Assembly (NCBI GenBank): GCA_046732795.1
Contig: JBKPNV010000296.1
Location: 1 to 21,514, forward strand
Reading direction: 5' to 3'
DNA: 21,514 nucleotides
DNA from: Gp6-AA40 sp046732795
Lineage (GTDB): Bacteria; Acidobacteriota; Vicinamibacteria; Vicinamibacterales; UBA2999
The notes below the pieces were generated by a model that saw nothing but the letters and a program-made list of their open reading frames with translations, ran no database searches and was not told the origin of the DNA. Below, piece after piece: positions 13,394-21,189 of the stretch. Position numbers and translations under genes: made by a program. How positions within the stretch are numbered: the first letter of the stretch is position 1; the number at the start of each line of letters is the position of its first letter.

Positions 13394-14668
13394 ATGGAAA
13401 CAGCGCTTCTTGTCGTCGCTTTCGTGTCCTTGTCGGTAGCCGTAGTCGTTCTGGCTCTCAACAGAAAAGCAGTTCGTGCGCTGGGCAGCGACCTCGAGTC
13501 GTTGCCTCGTACGGTGGACCTGACACTTCGTGACGAGCTGCGGCACCATCGCGCTGAGAGCTCGGAATCGGTTCATCGATTGAGCGAATCGCTGGTGCAC
13601 GCTCAAACGTCGCTCGGACACACGCAGGCGCAACAGATCGAAGCGTTGCGTACGGGACTCGAGCGTCAGGTCCAAGGGCTTCGAACCACTGTTGACGAGC
13701 GGCTCCGCGCGATCCAGGACGACAGCGCGACGAAGCTCGATCAGATGCGCCAGACCGTGGACGAGAAGCTGCAAAGCACGCTCGAATCACGCCTCGGCGA
13801 GTCGTTCCGCCAGGTCAGCGAGCGGCTGGAGCAGGTCTATAAGGGCCTTGGCGAGATGCAGGTGCTCGCAACCGGCGTCGGCGATCTGAGGCGGGTGCTT
13901 GCGAACGTGAAGACGCGCGGCACGTGGGGCGAAGTGCAACTGGCGACGCTGCTGGAGCAGGTCCTCGCACCGGACCAATATGCGTGCAACGTGACGACGA
14001 GCGATACCGGCAGCGAACGGGTCGAATTCGCGGTCCGCCTCCCCGGTCGCGGCAGCGGCGATGACGGCCCGATGTGGCTGCCGATCGACTCGAAGTTCCC
14101 GCTCGAAGATTACCAGGCGCTGCTCGAGGCGTCCGATCGCTCTGACGCTGTCGCTATCGAAGATGCCGGGCGGCGTCTCGAATCGCGCGTCAAGGCATCA
14201 GCGAAGGACATCTCGACGAAGTACTTGAATCCGCCTCTCACGACCGACTTCGCCATCATGTTCCTGCCCAACGAGGGACTCTACGCCGAGGTCCTCCGTC
14301 GTCCGGGTCTCGCCGACTTCCTGCAACGCCATCACCGCATCGTCATCGCCGGACCGACGACGCTCTGGGGAATCCTGACCAGCTTCCAGATGGGATTCAG
14401 AACGCTCGCGATTGAGCGGCGCTCCAGCGAGGTATGGGCGTTGCTGGGGGCCGTGAAGACGGAGTTCGCGAAGTTTTCCACCGTGCTCGATGGGATCCAG
14501 AAGAATCTTCACCGCGCGGCCAGCAAGATCGATGAGGCGCGGAAAGGGACGCGAACGATTCAGCGAAAGCTGTCCGACGTTCAGCAACTGCCTGCTACCG
14601 AGACGTCCGCCCTGCTCGAAGGTGTCCTGATCGATGTCGTCGACGATGGCGAGCTGTTGCCGGGGTGA
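13394..14668 (+). CDS. rmuC: DNA recombination protein RmuC
   Basis: The 424-residue protein has an N-terminal membrane helix (residues about 3-22), a long coiled coil (about 35-150) and the RmuC nuclease-like domain. The latter includes MQVLATGVGDLRRVLANVKT, RGTWGEVQLATLLEQVLAPD, LPIDSKFPLEDYQALLEA, ATKYLNPP-like KDISTKYLNPPLTTDFAIMF, LPNEGLYAEVLRRPGL and GPTTLWGILTSFQMGFRTLA. The motif D-x-K-F-P is the putative catalytic centre of this PD-(D/E)XK-related family. Length and order match RmuC, which limits rearrangements between inverted repeats. ATG 13394 follows AGGAG (13384-13388) by five bases. It is interesting that the next 200 bases are full of inverted repeats, although adjacency alone proves nothing. 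Confidence 0.93.
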   Translation: METALLVVAFVSLSVAVVVLALNRKAVRALGSDLESLPRTVDLTLRDELRHHRAESSESVHRLSESLVHAQTSLGHTQAQQIEALRTGLERQVQGLRTTVDERLRAIQDDSATKLDQMRQTVDEKLQSTLESRLGESFRQVSERLEQVYKGLGEMQVLATGVGDLRRVLANVKTRGTWGEVQLATLLEQVLAPDQYACNVTTSDTGSERVEFAVRLPGRGSGDDGPMWLPIDSKFPLEDYQALLEASDRSDAVAIEDAGRRLESRVKASAKDISTKYLNPPLTTDFAIMFLPNEGLYAEVLRRPGLADFLQRHHRIVIAGPTTLWGILTSFQMGFRTLAIERRSSEVWALLGAVKTEFAKFSTVLDGIQKNLHRAASKIDEARKGTRTIQRKLSDVQQLPATETSALLEGVLIDVVDDGELLPG

Positions 14669-14695
14669 AGTGCCGAGCAATTGGCCCTGGAGTGC

Positions 14696-14728
14696 CCCCA
14701 AAACTGGTTAGCGACACCAGTTATGGGG
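14696..14728. repeat. Inverted repeat with arms CCCCAAAACTGGT / ACCAGTTATGGGG
   Basis: AACTGGT (14702-14708) pairs with ACCAGTT (14716-14722) around TAGCGAC. After one A-A mismatch, CCCCA (14696-14700) pairs with TGGGG (14724-14728), giving 12 bp. It begins 28 bases after the rmuC stop. It could serve as the rmuC terminator, but no T-run follows, and the form is that of a small palindromic repeat. Confidence 0.6.
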
Positions 14729-14749
14729 ATTGTCCCGCCTTCAGACCAC

Positions 14750-14782
14750 CCCGCATAATATTTGCCCCGACGCGAATGCGGG
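14750..14782. repeat. Inverted repeat CCCGCAT ... ATGCGGG
   Basis: CCCGCAT (14750-14756) and ATGCGGG (14776-14782) are exact reverse complements separated by 19 bases, and are followed at once by GGC-GTAA-GCC (14781-14790). This is the second inverted repeat of the cluster between rmuC and the PSD1 gene. Confidence 0.4.
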
Positions 14783-14825
14783 CGTAAGCCACCTCTACTT
14801 GCAAACGCGAAGGAATCCGTAGGCT

Positions 14826-14846
14826 GGGTCTTACTTTTCTAGACCC
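14826..14846. repeat. Inverted repeat GGGTCT ... AGACCC
   Basis: GGGTCT (14826-14831) pairs with AGACCC (14841-14846) around a 9-base T-rich loop. The arms share the GGGTCT core with the palindrome at 14942-14958. Confidence 0.45.
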
Positions 14847-14847
14847 G

Positions 14848-14868
14848 GGGGTCCAGGAATAGGACCCC
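14848..14868. repeat. Inverted repeat GGGGTCC ... GGACCCC
   Basis: GGGGTCC (14848-14854) pairs perfectly with GGACCCC (14862-14868) around AGGAATA. It abuts the previous repeat, forming two tandem hairpins about 30 bases ahead of the PSD1 gene. They may also affect its translation, because no close Shine-Dalgarno sequence exists there (AGGGAG at 14881-14886 is 13 bases from the ATG). Confidence 0.5.
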
Positions 14869-14899
14869 GCCCTACACCGCAGGGAGCACAATACATACG

Positions 14900-17557
14900 A
14901 TGAATCGGACGAGCCCTCTTCCGGGACAATGCAGAACTGCGAAGGGGTCTGACCCTTTCCCGCTTTTGCCTGCGCTCGTCCTAGCCGGTGCCGTTCTGCT
15001 GGCGTCCAATGTTGTCGAGCCCGTTGCTGTCGAGGCGCAGCAAGAGGTCGACATGCGCGCGTTCATGAAGCAGTACTGCATCAGCTGCCACACGCAGCAG
15101 GCGAAGCAGCGGGGGACGGTGCCGGTCGCGCTGGACGATCTCGATCCGGCCCATGTCAGTCGCGACGCGCGTACCTGGGAACAGGTTGTGCGCAAGATGC
15201 GGGCGGGCGTCATGCCACCAAGCGGTATGCCACGCGCCGACAGGGCAACGCACGAGAGATTCCTGACAGCTGTCGAAGGCGATCTCGATCGCGCCGCTCG
15301 CGCCATGCCGAACCCGGGGCGCACGGAAGCGTTCCACCGCCTGAATCGCAAGCAATACCAGAACGCGGTCCGCGATCTGTTGAACCTGGATATCGACGTG
15401 ACGGCGCTCTTACCGCCCGACGATTCGAGCTATGGATTCGACAATATCGCCGGCGTGCTGAAGATTTCGCCGACGCTGATGGAGCGCTATCTGGCGGCGG
15501 CACAGAAAATCAGCCGCACTGCCGTTGGCTTGCCGCCCTCGTCGCCGAACATTGATTACTTCCGCGTGGCCGACGATCGCGCGCAGGACGACCGTCTTCC
15601 GTCGCAGCTTTTCGGCACGCGCGGTGGCGCCTCGATCAAATACACGTTCCCAATGGACGCGCACTACACGATCCGGGTCGAGCTGTCGCGCGACCTGAAC
15701 GAGCAAGTGCCGATCTATCAGGAGCCGCAGTTGCTCGAAGTGAGCATCGACGGTGAGCGCCTCAACGTCTTTACGTTGCCTGGAGTCGCCGGACCGCCTC
15801 CACCGCCCGCGTCGGAACCGGTCGCGGCAACCGACGCGCCTGCGGACGATCCTGCAGCGCCGGCCGCAGCAACTCCAGCCAGAGGGCGCGGTGCAGGCGC
15901 GGCACAGGGCGGCGGTGGAGCGGGCGGACGCAGGGGTGGAGGCGGCGGTAATCGTCAGGGGCAGGCACAGCGCAATCGCGCCGACAGGGACTGGGAGATC
16001 CGCGTTCCTGTGAAGGCCGGCCCACATCAAGTGCAGGTCGCGTTCGTCAAGCAATCGTCCGCCGTGGCCGAAACGACGCGGCTTCCGTTTCTCCGGCCGT
16101 ATCCGGCAGGCGTGAACATCGCCGAAACGCGCACCGGCGCATACCTGCGCAGCGTCGAGATTGCCGGTCCGTTCGATGCGACGGGACCGGGCAACTCCCC
16201 GAGCCGTCGACGGATCTTCGCCTGCCATCCGGGCTCAGACCCGTTGAATCCGGGGTCAGACCCGTTGACACGCACTGACTCGAGGGGTGTGACCCCGTCC
16301 CGTCCCCCCGACACCTGCGCCAGAACCATTCTCACGACTCTTGCCCGCCGCGCGTACCGTCGTCCCGTCGTCGCCGCCGACATCGAGCCGTTGATGGCGT
16401 TCTATCGCGACGGCCTGTCGAGCGGTGGGTTCGACGAAGGGATCGATCACGCACTGCAGCGACTGCTCATCAGCCCTGAGTTCCTGCTGCGTGTCGAAGC
16501 CGATCCTGCCGGCGTTCCAGCGAACACTCCGTATCGCATCAGCGACATCGAACTCGCCTCGCGCTTGTCGTTCTTCTTGTGGAGCAGTATCCCGGACGAT
16601 GAGCTGCTGCGGCTGGCGGAGCAGCGGCAACTGCGCAATCCGGCGGTGCTCGATCGACAAGTGCGGCGCATGATTGCCGACGATCGTTTCGGGGGATTCG
16701 TCGAGCAGTTCGCGGGACAATGGTTGTTCCTGCGTAACCTGGCGGCATCGGTGCCCGTCCAGCAGAATTTCCCTGACTTCGACGACACGTTGCGCGAGTC
16801 GTTTCGCATCGAAACGGAGATGTTCGTCGACAGCGTCATCCGAGAGGATCGCAGCGCGCTCGATCTGCTCCGTGCTGATTACACGTTCCTGAACGAGCGG
16901 CTCGCGCGTCACTATGGAATCCCCAATGTGAAGGGCAATCGCTTCCGGCGCGTGGTCCTTCCGACGGACAGCCATCGCGGAGGATTGCTGGGGCAGGGCA
17001 GTATCCTGACCGTGACATCCTACCCGGATCGGACTTCGCCCGTCGTTCGCGGCAAGTGGATTCTGGAGAACCTGCTCGGCACGCCGCCGCCTCCCCCGCT
17101 GCCCAATGTTCCGCCGCTCAAGCCGCCCAGCTTCGCTGGTAAAGTCCTGACGATGCGCGAACGCATCGCGGCTCACCGGAACAGCCCGGTGTGCGCGAGC
17201 TGTCATTCGATGATGGATCCGCTCGGCCTGGCGCTCGAGCACTTCGACGGCGTCGGCAAGTGGCGTGCACTCGATGACTCTGGCGCGCCTATCGATGCGT
17301 CTGGAGCGCTGCCAGATGGAACGAAGTTCGACGGCGCCGACGGTCTTCGCAATGCGCTCCTGACCTCGGATCGCTTCATCACCACGCTCAGCGAGAAGAT
17401 GCTGACGTATGCACTCGGTCGCGGGGTGGAGTATTACGACATGCCGGCCGTCCGCAGCATCGTCCGAAACGCCGGTCGCGACGACTATCGCTTCACATCG
17501 TTGATTCGAGCCATCGTCGAGAGCGCCCCGTTCCAGATGAGGAGATCGCACTCATGA
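14900..17557 (+). CDS. PSD1-type cytochrome, DUF1587/1595/1592/1588/1585 protein
   Basis: The 885-residue exported protein has a signal segment at about 23-46 (LLPALVLAGAVLLASNVVEP) and a c-type heme motif CISCH (60-64). DUF1587 starts at FHRLNRKQYQNAVRDLL (145). DUF1595 is around ARRAYRRPVVAADIEPLMAF, DUF1592 around SDIELASRLSFFLWSSIPDD, DUF1588 runs from SHRGGLLGQGSILTVTSYPD to a second heme motif CASCHSMMDPLG (765-769), and DUF1585 is at the C terminus. The family is abundant in Planctomycetes and Acidobacteria and always pairs with a DUF1552 protein; its reaction is unproven. Two oddities stand out: a Pro/Ala/Gly/Arg-rich insert at about residues 289-355, and translated palindromic repeats at residues 14-22 and 444-467. 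The first repeat precedes the signal peptide, so TTG 14966 could be the true start. Confidence 0.9.
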   Translation: MNRTSPLPGQCRTAKGSDPFPLLPALVLAGAVLLASNVVEPVAVEAQQEVDMRAFMKQYCISCHTQQAKQRGTVPVALDDLDPAHVSRDARTWEQVVRKMRAGVMPPSGMPRADRATHERFLTAVEGDLDRAARAMPNPGRTEAFHRLNRKQYQNAVRDLLNLDIDVTALLPPDDSSYGFDNIAGVLKISPTLMERYLAAAQKISRTAVGLPPSSPNIDYFRVADDRAQDDRLPSQLFGTRGGASIKYTFPMDAHYTIRVELSRDLNEQVPIYQEPQLLEVSIDGERLNVFTLPGVAGPPPPPASEPVAATDAPADDPAAPAAATPARGRGAGAAQGGGGAGGRRGGGGGNRQGQAQRNRADRDWEIRVPVKAGPHQVQVAFVKQSSAVAETTRLPFLRPYPAGVNIAETRTGAYLRSVEIAGPFDATGPGNSPSRRRIFACHPGSDPLNPGSDPLTRTDSRGVTPSRPPDTCARTILTTLARRAYRRPVVAADIEPLMAFYRDGLSSGGFDEGIDHALQRLLISPEFLLRVEADPAGVPANTPYRISDIELASRLSFFLWSSIPDDELLRLAEQRQLRNPAVLDRQVRRMIADDRFGGFVEQFAGQWLFLRNLAASVPVQQNFPDFDDTLRESFRIETEMFVDSVIREDRSALDLLRADYTFLNERLARHYGIPNVKGNRFRRVVLPTDSHRGGLLGQGSILTVTSYPDRTSPVVRGKWILENLLGTPPPPPLPNVPPLKPPSFAGKVLTMRERIAAHRNSPVCASCHSMMDPLGLALEHFDGVGKWRALDDSGAPIDASGALPDGTKFDGADGLRNALLTSDRFITTLSEKMLTYALGRGVEYYDMPAVRSIVRNAGRDDYRFTSLIRAIVESAPFQMRRSHS
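14942..14958. repeat. Palindrome AAGGGGTC-T-GACCCTTT inside the PSD1 gene
   Basis: GGGTC (14945-14949) and GACCC (14951-14955) flank one T, and the pairing extends to AAG/TTT with one G-T pair. It is translated as KGSDPF just before the signal peptide. The core GGGTCTGACCC is the exact reverse complement of the core at 16253-16263. Confidence 0.65.
16229..16296. repeat. Tandem 21-base repeat plus palindromes inside the PSD1 gene
   Basis: Two 21-base units (16229-16249 and 16250-16270) differ at three positions and are translated as PGSDPLN and PGSDPLT. The second contains GGGTC-A-GACCC (16253-16263). Further on, GGGGT (16284-16288) and ACCCC (16292-16296) form another hairpin. The whole block lies in the linker between the carbohydrate-binding-like region and DUF1595 and keeps the reading frame. 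Confidence 0.7.
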
Positions 17558-18921
17558 TCGTCACCAGGAAGGCGCTGCCGCGCCGGACGTTCGTTCGTGG
17601 ACTCGGCGTCGCACTGGGTCTGCCGATGCTCGACGCGATGGTGCCCGCAATGTCGCTGCTGGCGCAGACGCCGGCAGCGAACGTTCGCCGGCTGGGTTTC
17701 GTGTACATGCCGAATGGCGTGGCGAAGAACTCGTCGATCGATTACTGGACGCCGTCGAACGAGGGCAAGGACTTCGGCATGTCGCAGATCCTGGCGCCGC
17801 TCGAGCCGTTCCGCGATCGCATGCTCGTCATCAGCGGTCTCGATCAGAATCAGGCCGAGGCCGGAGACGATGGCGCGAGCGGCGATCACACGCGGGGCAC
17901 GAGCTCGTGGCTCACGGGCGTGTACCCGAAGCGCACCGAGGGTGCCGACGTTCGTAACGGGATCTCTGCGGATCAGATCGCCGCGTCCGTGCTCGGCCGC
18001 GACACGGCGCTGCCGTCGCTCGAGCTCGGGATCGACCTGAATTTCCTCGCCGGCCAGTGCGAGAACAGCTACAGCTGTGCGTACTTGAACACGCTGGCCT
18101 GGACGTCTCCCACGTCACCGCTACCGACGGAGAACAACCCTCGCATCGTGTTCGAGCGGCTGTTCGGTGATGGGGGCTCGCCAGAGGCCCAGGCGGAACG
18201 CGCGCGCAAGAAGCGAAGCATGCTGGACTCCGTTCTCGAGGATCTGAACCGGCTGCAGCGTCGGCTCGGGCCCGGCGATCGTGTCGTCGTGACGGACTAC
18301 GTCGACGCCGTTCGCGAAGTGGAGCGTCGAATCGCGAAGGCGGAAACGCAGACGGATTCGGAGGTGGCGCTCCTTGCGCGACCGAAAGGAATCCCGGAGC
18401 GATTCGACGAGCACGTCAAGTTGATGTACGAGCTTCAATGGCTGGCCTTCCGTGCCGACCTGACGCGCGTCGTCACCTTCATGCTCGGACGCGAGCTGAA
18501 TTTCAGGACGTATCCCGAGATCGGCGTCACTGAGGGACACCACGGCCTGTCGCATCACCAGGATCGGCCCGAGCAGATCGCCAAGTACGCGAAGGTGGGT
18601 GTCTATCAGGCGGAGCTGTTCCACGGCTTCCTCGAGAAGCTGCAGTCAACGCCCGACGGCGATGGCACGATGCTCGATCACACGCTGTTGCTCTATGGCG
18701 CGGGGCTGAGCAATCCGAATACGCACGCGCATACAGATCTCCCGCTTTTGGTTATCGGAGGCCGGGACAGCCATATCGAGGGGAATCGCCATGTCGTGTT
18801 CCGCGGCCAGGTCCCGATGACCAACCTGCTTCTGACATTGCTCGACAAGGTTGGCGTTCGCGCGGACACGCTTGGGGACAGCAACGGACGGATCCCGGTT
18901 GATGTGCTGGCCGGTCTGTAG
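17554..18921 (+). CDS. DUF1552 protein, Tat-exported
   Basis: The 455-residue protein starts MIVTRKALPRRTFVRGLGVA, with twin arginines at residues 10-11 and a signal ending near MSLLAQT. It continues LGFVYMPNGVAKNSSIDYWT, LVISGLDQNQAEAGDDGASG, DHTRGTSSWLTGVYPKRTEG and, near the C terminus, LLLYGAGLSNPNTHAHTDLP and LLVIGGRDSHIEGNRHVVFR. These are the signature stretches of DUF1552, a sulfatase/alkaline-phosphatase-superfamily-like family. Its ATG overlaps the PSD1 stop (ATGA, 17554-17557), so the two are translationally coupled, and the pairing is conserved in this phylum. Both are exported, so they probably act together outside the cytoplasm. No function is established. Confidence 0.9.
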   Translation: MIVTRKALPRRTFVRGLGVALGLPMLDAMVPAMSLLAQTPAANVRRLGFVYMPNGVAKNSSIDYWTPSNEGKDFGMSQILAPLEPFRDRMLVISGLDQNQAEAGDDGASGDHTRGTSSWLTGVYPKRTEGADVRNGISADQIAASVLGRDTALPSLELGIDLNFLAGQCENSYSCAYLNTLAWTSPTSPLPTENNPRIVFERLFGDGGSPEAQAERARKKRSMLDSVLEDLNRLQRRLGPGDRVVVTDYVDAVREVERRIAKAETQTDSEVALLARPKGIPERFDEHVKLMYELQWLAFRADLTRVVTFMLGRELNFRTYPEIGVTEGHHGLSHHQDRPEQIAKYAKVGVYQAELFHGFLEKLQSTPDGDGTMLDHTLLLYGAGLSNPNTHAHTDLPLLVIGGRDSHIEGNRHVVFRGQVPMTNLLLTLLDKVGVRADTLGDSNGRIPVDVLAGL

Positions 18922-18962
18922 AGCGGATGATTCGCGACTTCAACACTGATTACGACACACCG

Positions 18963-19017
18963 AGGCACAGAGGCACCGCGGCAATACAAGTACGTCGTAT
19001 CCGACTTGAGTCGGACC
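18963..19017 (-). repeat. Palindromic repeat copy B with an adjacent short tandem repeat
   Basis: On the minus strand, GGTCCGACTCAAGTCGGATA (19017-18998) is a diverged copy of the hairpin at 10174-10193, and similarity continues to 18990. Stem GTCCGAC/GTCGGAT closes loop TCAA. Next to it, GAGGCACAGAGGCACC (about 18962-18977) contains GAGGCAC twice. The element fills most of the 130-base gap between the DUF1552 and ankyrin genes. Confidence 0.55.
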
Positions 19018-19051
19018 ATGTGTTCAGAATGCAAGACTCAGAATTCACACT

Positions 19052-20902
19052 ATGACGACGGCGTCCATAATTCGTCGCTCCGCCTTCTGCCTCGTAGCGG
19101 TCGCGTTGCTGGTGGGGCTTGGTGTCACGATCGCGGGACAGTCGCGTACATTGCTCGATGTCGTCAAAGCCGGTGATGCGGGCGCCGCACGAACGCTGTT
19201 GGCGCGTGGAGGTGATCCGAATTCAGCCGACGCCGACGGATCGACGGTGCTCCACTTCGCCGTCGAGAACGACGAAACGGAAATGACCCAGGCGCTGCTG
19301 ACGGCCGGTGCGCGGGCGCGCGTCGCGAACCGGCACGGTGTCACTCCACTTCATCTGGGTGCGACGAACGGAAACGCGACGATCGTGCAGCGGCTGATTG
19401 CGGCCGGTGCCGATGTGAACGGCGCCACACCGGGCGGCGAGACTCCGCTCATGATGGCCGCACGCAGTGGCGACCCGGAAACGATCAAGGCGCTGCTCGC
19501 GCACGGCGCGATGGTCGATGCGAAAGAAGGCTGGCGCGGACAGACGGCATTGATGTGGGCGGCCACGGAGAACAACGCGGCCGCGATTCGGCTGCTGATC
19601 GAGGCGGGTGCCGACGTCAAGGCCAAGTCGACCGGCGGCAGCTTCACCGCGTTTCTGTTTGCGGTGCGAGGCGGTCACATCGATGCGGCGCGCGCGCTGC
19701 TCGACTCAGGCGCCAACGTGAACGAACGGCTGACCGATGGCATGAGCGCGTTGGTGCTCGCCCTGTACAACGCGCATTTCGAGCTCGCTGCATTTCTGCT
19801 CGATCGCGGCGCTGATCCCAATGCGGCGCAGCAGGGATGGACGGCGTTGCATCAGGTCGCCTGGTCGCGGCGACCGAATCGCGGCTTCAACATGCCGGGT
19901 GCGGTGGCGACCGGCCGCATCGACAGCCTGGAGTTGGTGCGGAAGCTGGTGGCCAAGGGAGCCAACGTGAACGCCCGCATGACGAAAGAGCCGCGCGATG
20001 GCAACCGCAACATGCTGAATCGCATCGGCGCGACGCCGTTCGTGATGGCTGCGAAGTCTGCCGACGTTCCGCTGATGCGGGTGCTGCTCGAGTCTGGCGC
20101 CGATCCGAAGATCAAAACCAACGACGGCACATCCGCGTTGATGGCTGCCGCCGGGGTGGGAGTGTACGGACCGGGAGAAAGCCCGGGTACGCACGAGGAA
20201 GCGCTCGAGGCCGTGAAGCTGGCGTATGACGCGGGTGGCGGCGACGTCAACGACGCAAACAGAGATGGCGAGACGGCGCTGCTCGGCGCGGTCTATCGCG
20301 GTGGCGCCGTGCCGGTGATTCAGTTCCTCGCCGACAAAGGCGCGAAGCTGGACGCCGCCAACAAGAAGCAGTGGACGCCTCTTCTCGCGGCCGAAGGTGT
20401 CGTGTACGCGAGCAGCGGCATTCGTCGCTACCCCGAAGCCGCTGCGCTGATTCGCAGGTTGATGCGCGAGAAAGGGTTGCCCATTCCGGAAATCGAGCGG
20501 AATGGCGGTGCCGTTCCGATCGTCAAGTCGGCGACTACTTCGGCGTCAGGCAAGACAAATTGGGATGGAGTTTTCACGGAGCAGCAAGCGCAGCGCGGTC
20601 AGCAGGTCTATCAGCGAGCGTGCTCCGCCTGCCATCTCGAATCGCTGCAGGGAGACGACGTGTCGCCGGCACTGGTGGGCAAGGGATTTCTGGCGCGATT
20701 CACCGGACTCAGCGCGCACGAGATGGTGCAGAATTTGCGCGCGTCGATGCCGCAGAACGCGCCCGACAGTCTCGGCGACCGTGCCTACATCGACCTCGTG
20801 TCGTATCTGCTGAAGGCGAATGGGAGCAAGGCCGGCGCCCTGGAATTGCCGCTCGACGTCGCCGAGCTCGAAAAGATCGCCATCGTCGATCAGCCGCAAT
20901 AA
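19052..20902 (+). CDS. Exported ankyrin-repeat protein fused to cytochrome c
   Basis: The 616-residue protein begins with a signal peptide (SAFCLVAVALLVGLGVTIAG), then carries about ten ankyrin repeats over residues 31-480, with typical consensus such as GVTPLHLGATNGNATIVQRL, GETPLMMAARSGDPETIKAL and WTPLLAAEG. A class I cytochrome c domain follows from about 507: RGQQVYQRACSACHLESLQG, with heme motif CSACH at 524-528. A downstream Met in ASMPQNAP (about residue 571) is the likely axial ligand. The heme domain would transfer electrons, while the ankyrin solenoid would bind a partner. It follows the PSD1/DUF1552 pair on the same strand, separated by a repeat element, and may belong to the same oxidative module. 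ATG 19052 has no clear Shine-Dalgarno sequence. Confidence 0.92.
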   Translation: MTTASIIRRSAFCLVAVALLVGLGVTIAGQSRTLLDVVKAGDAGAARTLLARGGDPNSADADGSTVLHFAVENDETEMTQALLTAGARARVANRHGVTPLHLGATNGNATIVQRLIAAGADVNGATPGGETPLMMAARSGDPETIKALLAHGAMVDAKEGWRGQTALMWAATENNAAAIRLLIEAGADVKAKSTGGSFTAFLFAVRGGHIDAARALLDSGANVNERLTDGMSALVLALYNAHFELAAFLLDRGADPNAAQQGWTALHQVAWSRRPNRGFNMPGAVATGRIDSLELVRKLVAKGANVNARMTKEPRDGNRNMLNRIGATPFVMAAKSADVPLMRVLLESGADPKIKTNDGTSALMAAAGVGVYGPGESPGTHEEALEAVKLAYDAGGGDVNDANRDGETALLGAVYRGGAVPVIQFLADKGAKLDAANKKQWTPLLAAEGVVYASSGIRRYPEAAALIRRLMREKGLPIPEIERNGGAVPIVKSATTSASGKTNWDGVFTEQQAQRGQQVYQRACSACHLESLQGDDVSPALVGKGFLARFTGLSAHEMVQNLRASMPQNAPDSLGDRAYIDLVSYLLKANGSKAGALELPLDVAELEKIAIVDQPQ

Positions 20903-20921
20903 ATGGGGTCGGGAGTCATTT
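20901..20921. repeat. Partial palindrome AAATG ... CATTT at the ankyrin gene stop
   Basis: AAATG (20901-20905) and CATTT (20917-20921) flank GGGTCGGGAGT. The left arm includes the last two bases of the TAA stop codon. Only the outer 5 bp pair cleanly, so this is a weak candidate for another small repeat or an end-of-transcript structure. Confidence 0.3.
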
Positions 20922-21189
20922 GAAGAGGACACTGGAATTCGCAATGCGGGCGAAAATACACTGCTCCGCCGAACCGCTCGACGGCGTGGAGAAAACGTGC
21001 TTCCGGCCGATACCGGCGGCACACGTTATCTTCCCAGTTGGTTGCGACGTTTTTGCCAGAACAGCGCCTTCAGCACGTTTCACTGTCTTTCGCTGATCGC
21101 GCCGCTCGCAGGTTCGTTCCGCAGTATGTCTTTGCCCGCTGCCGCCGCAGCATGAAGTGATTTTTAACGAGGTCTGTCAGGAGAGCAGC
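20922..21189. other. Intergenic region, no gene recognised
   Basis: Several frames are open here, but none resembles a protein family or has a matching ribosome-binding site. One short frame (20944-21096) would encode MRAKIHCSAEPLDGVEKTCF and 30 further residues, without recognisable features. The final bases carry AGGAGAG (21179-21185), the ribosome-binding site of the gene at 21190. Confidence 0.4.

Noticed and set aside
16229..16270. Short CRISPR-like array
   Set aside because: The two 21-base units are directly adjacent with no spacers and are translated in frame, so they are a tandem repeat.
16256..17551. 431-codon minus-strand open frame opposite the PSD1 gene
   Set aside because: It is the antisense shadow of DUF1592/1588/1585 domains, and its composition (His, Arg, Glu, Ile-rich) is typical of such shadows.
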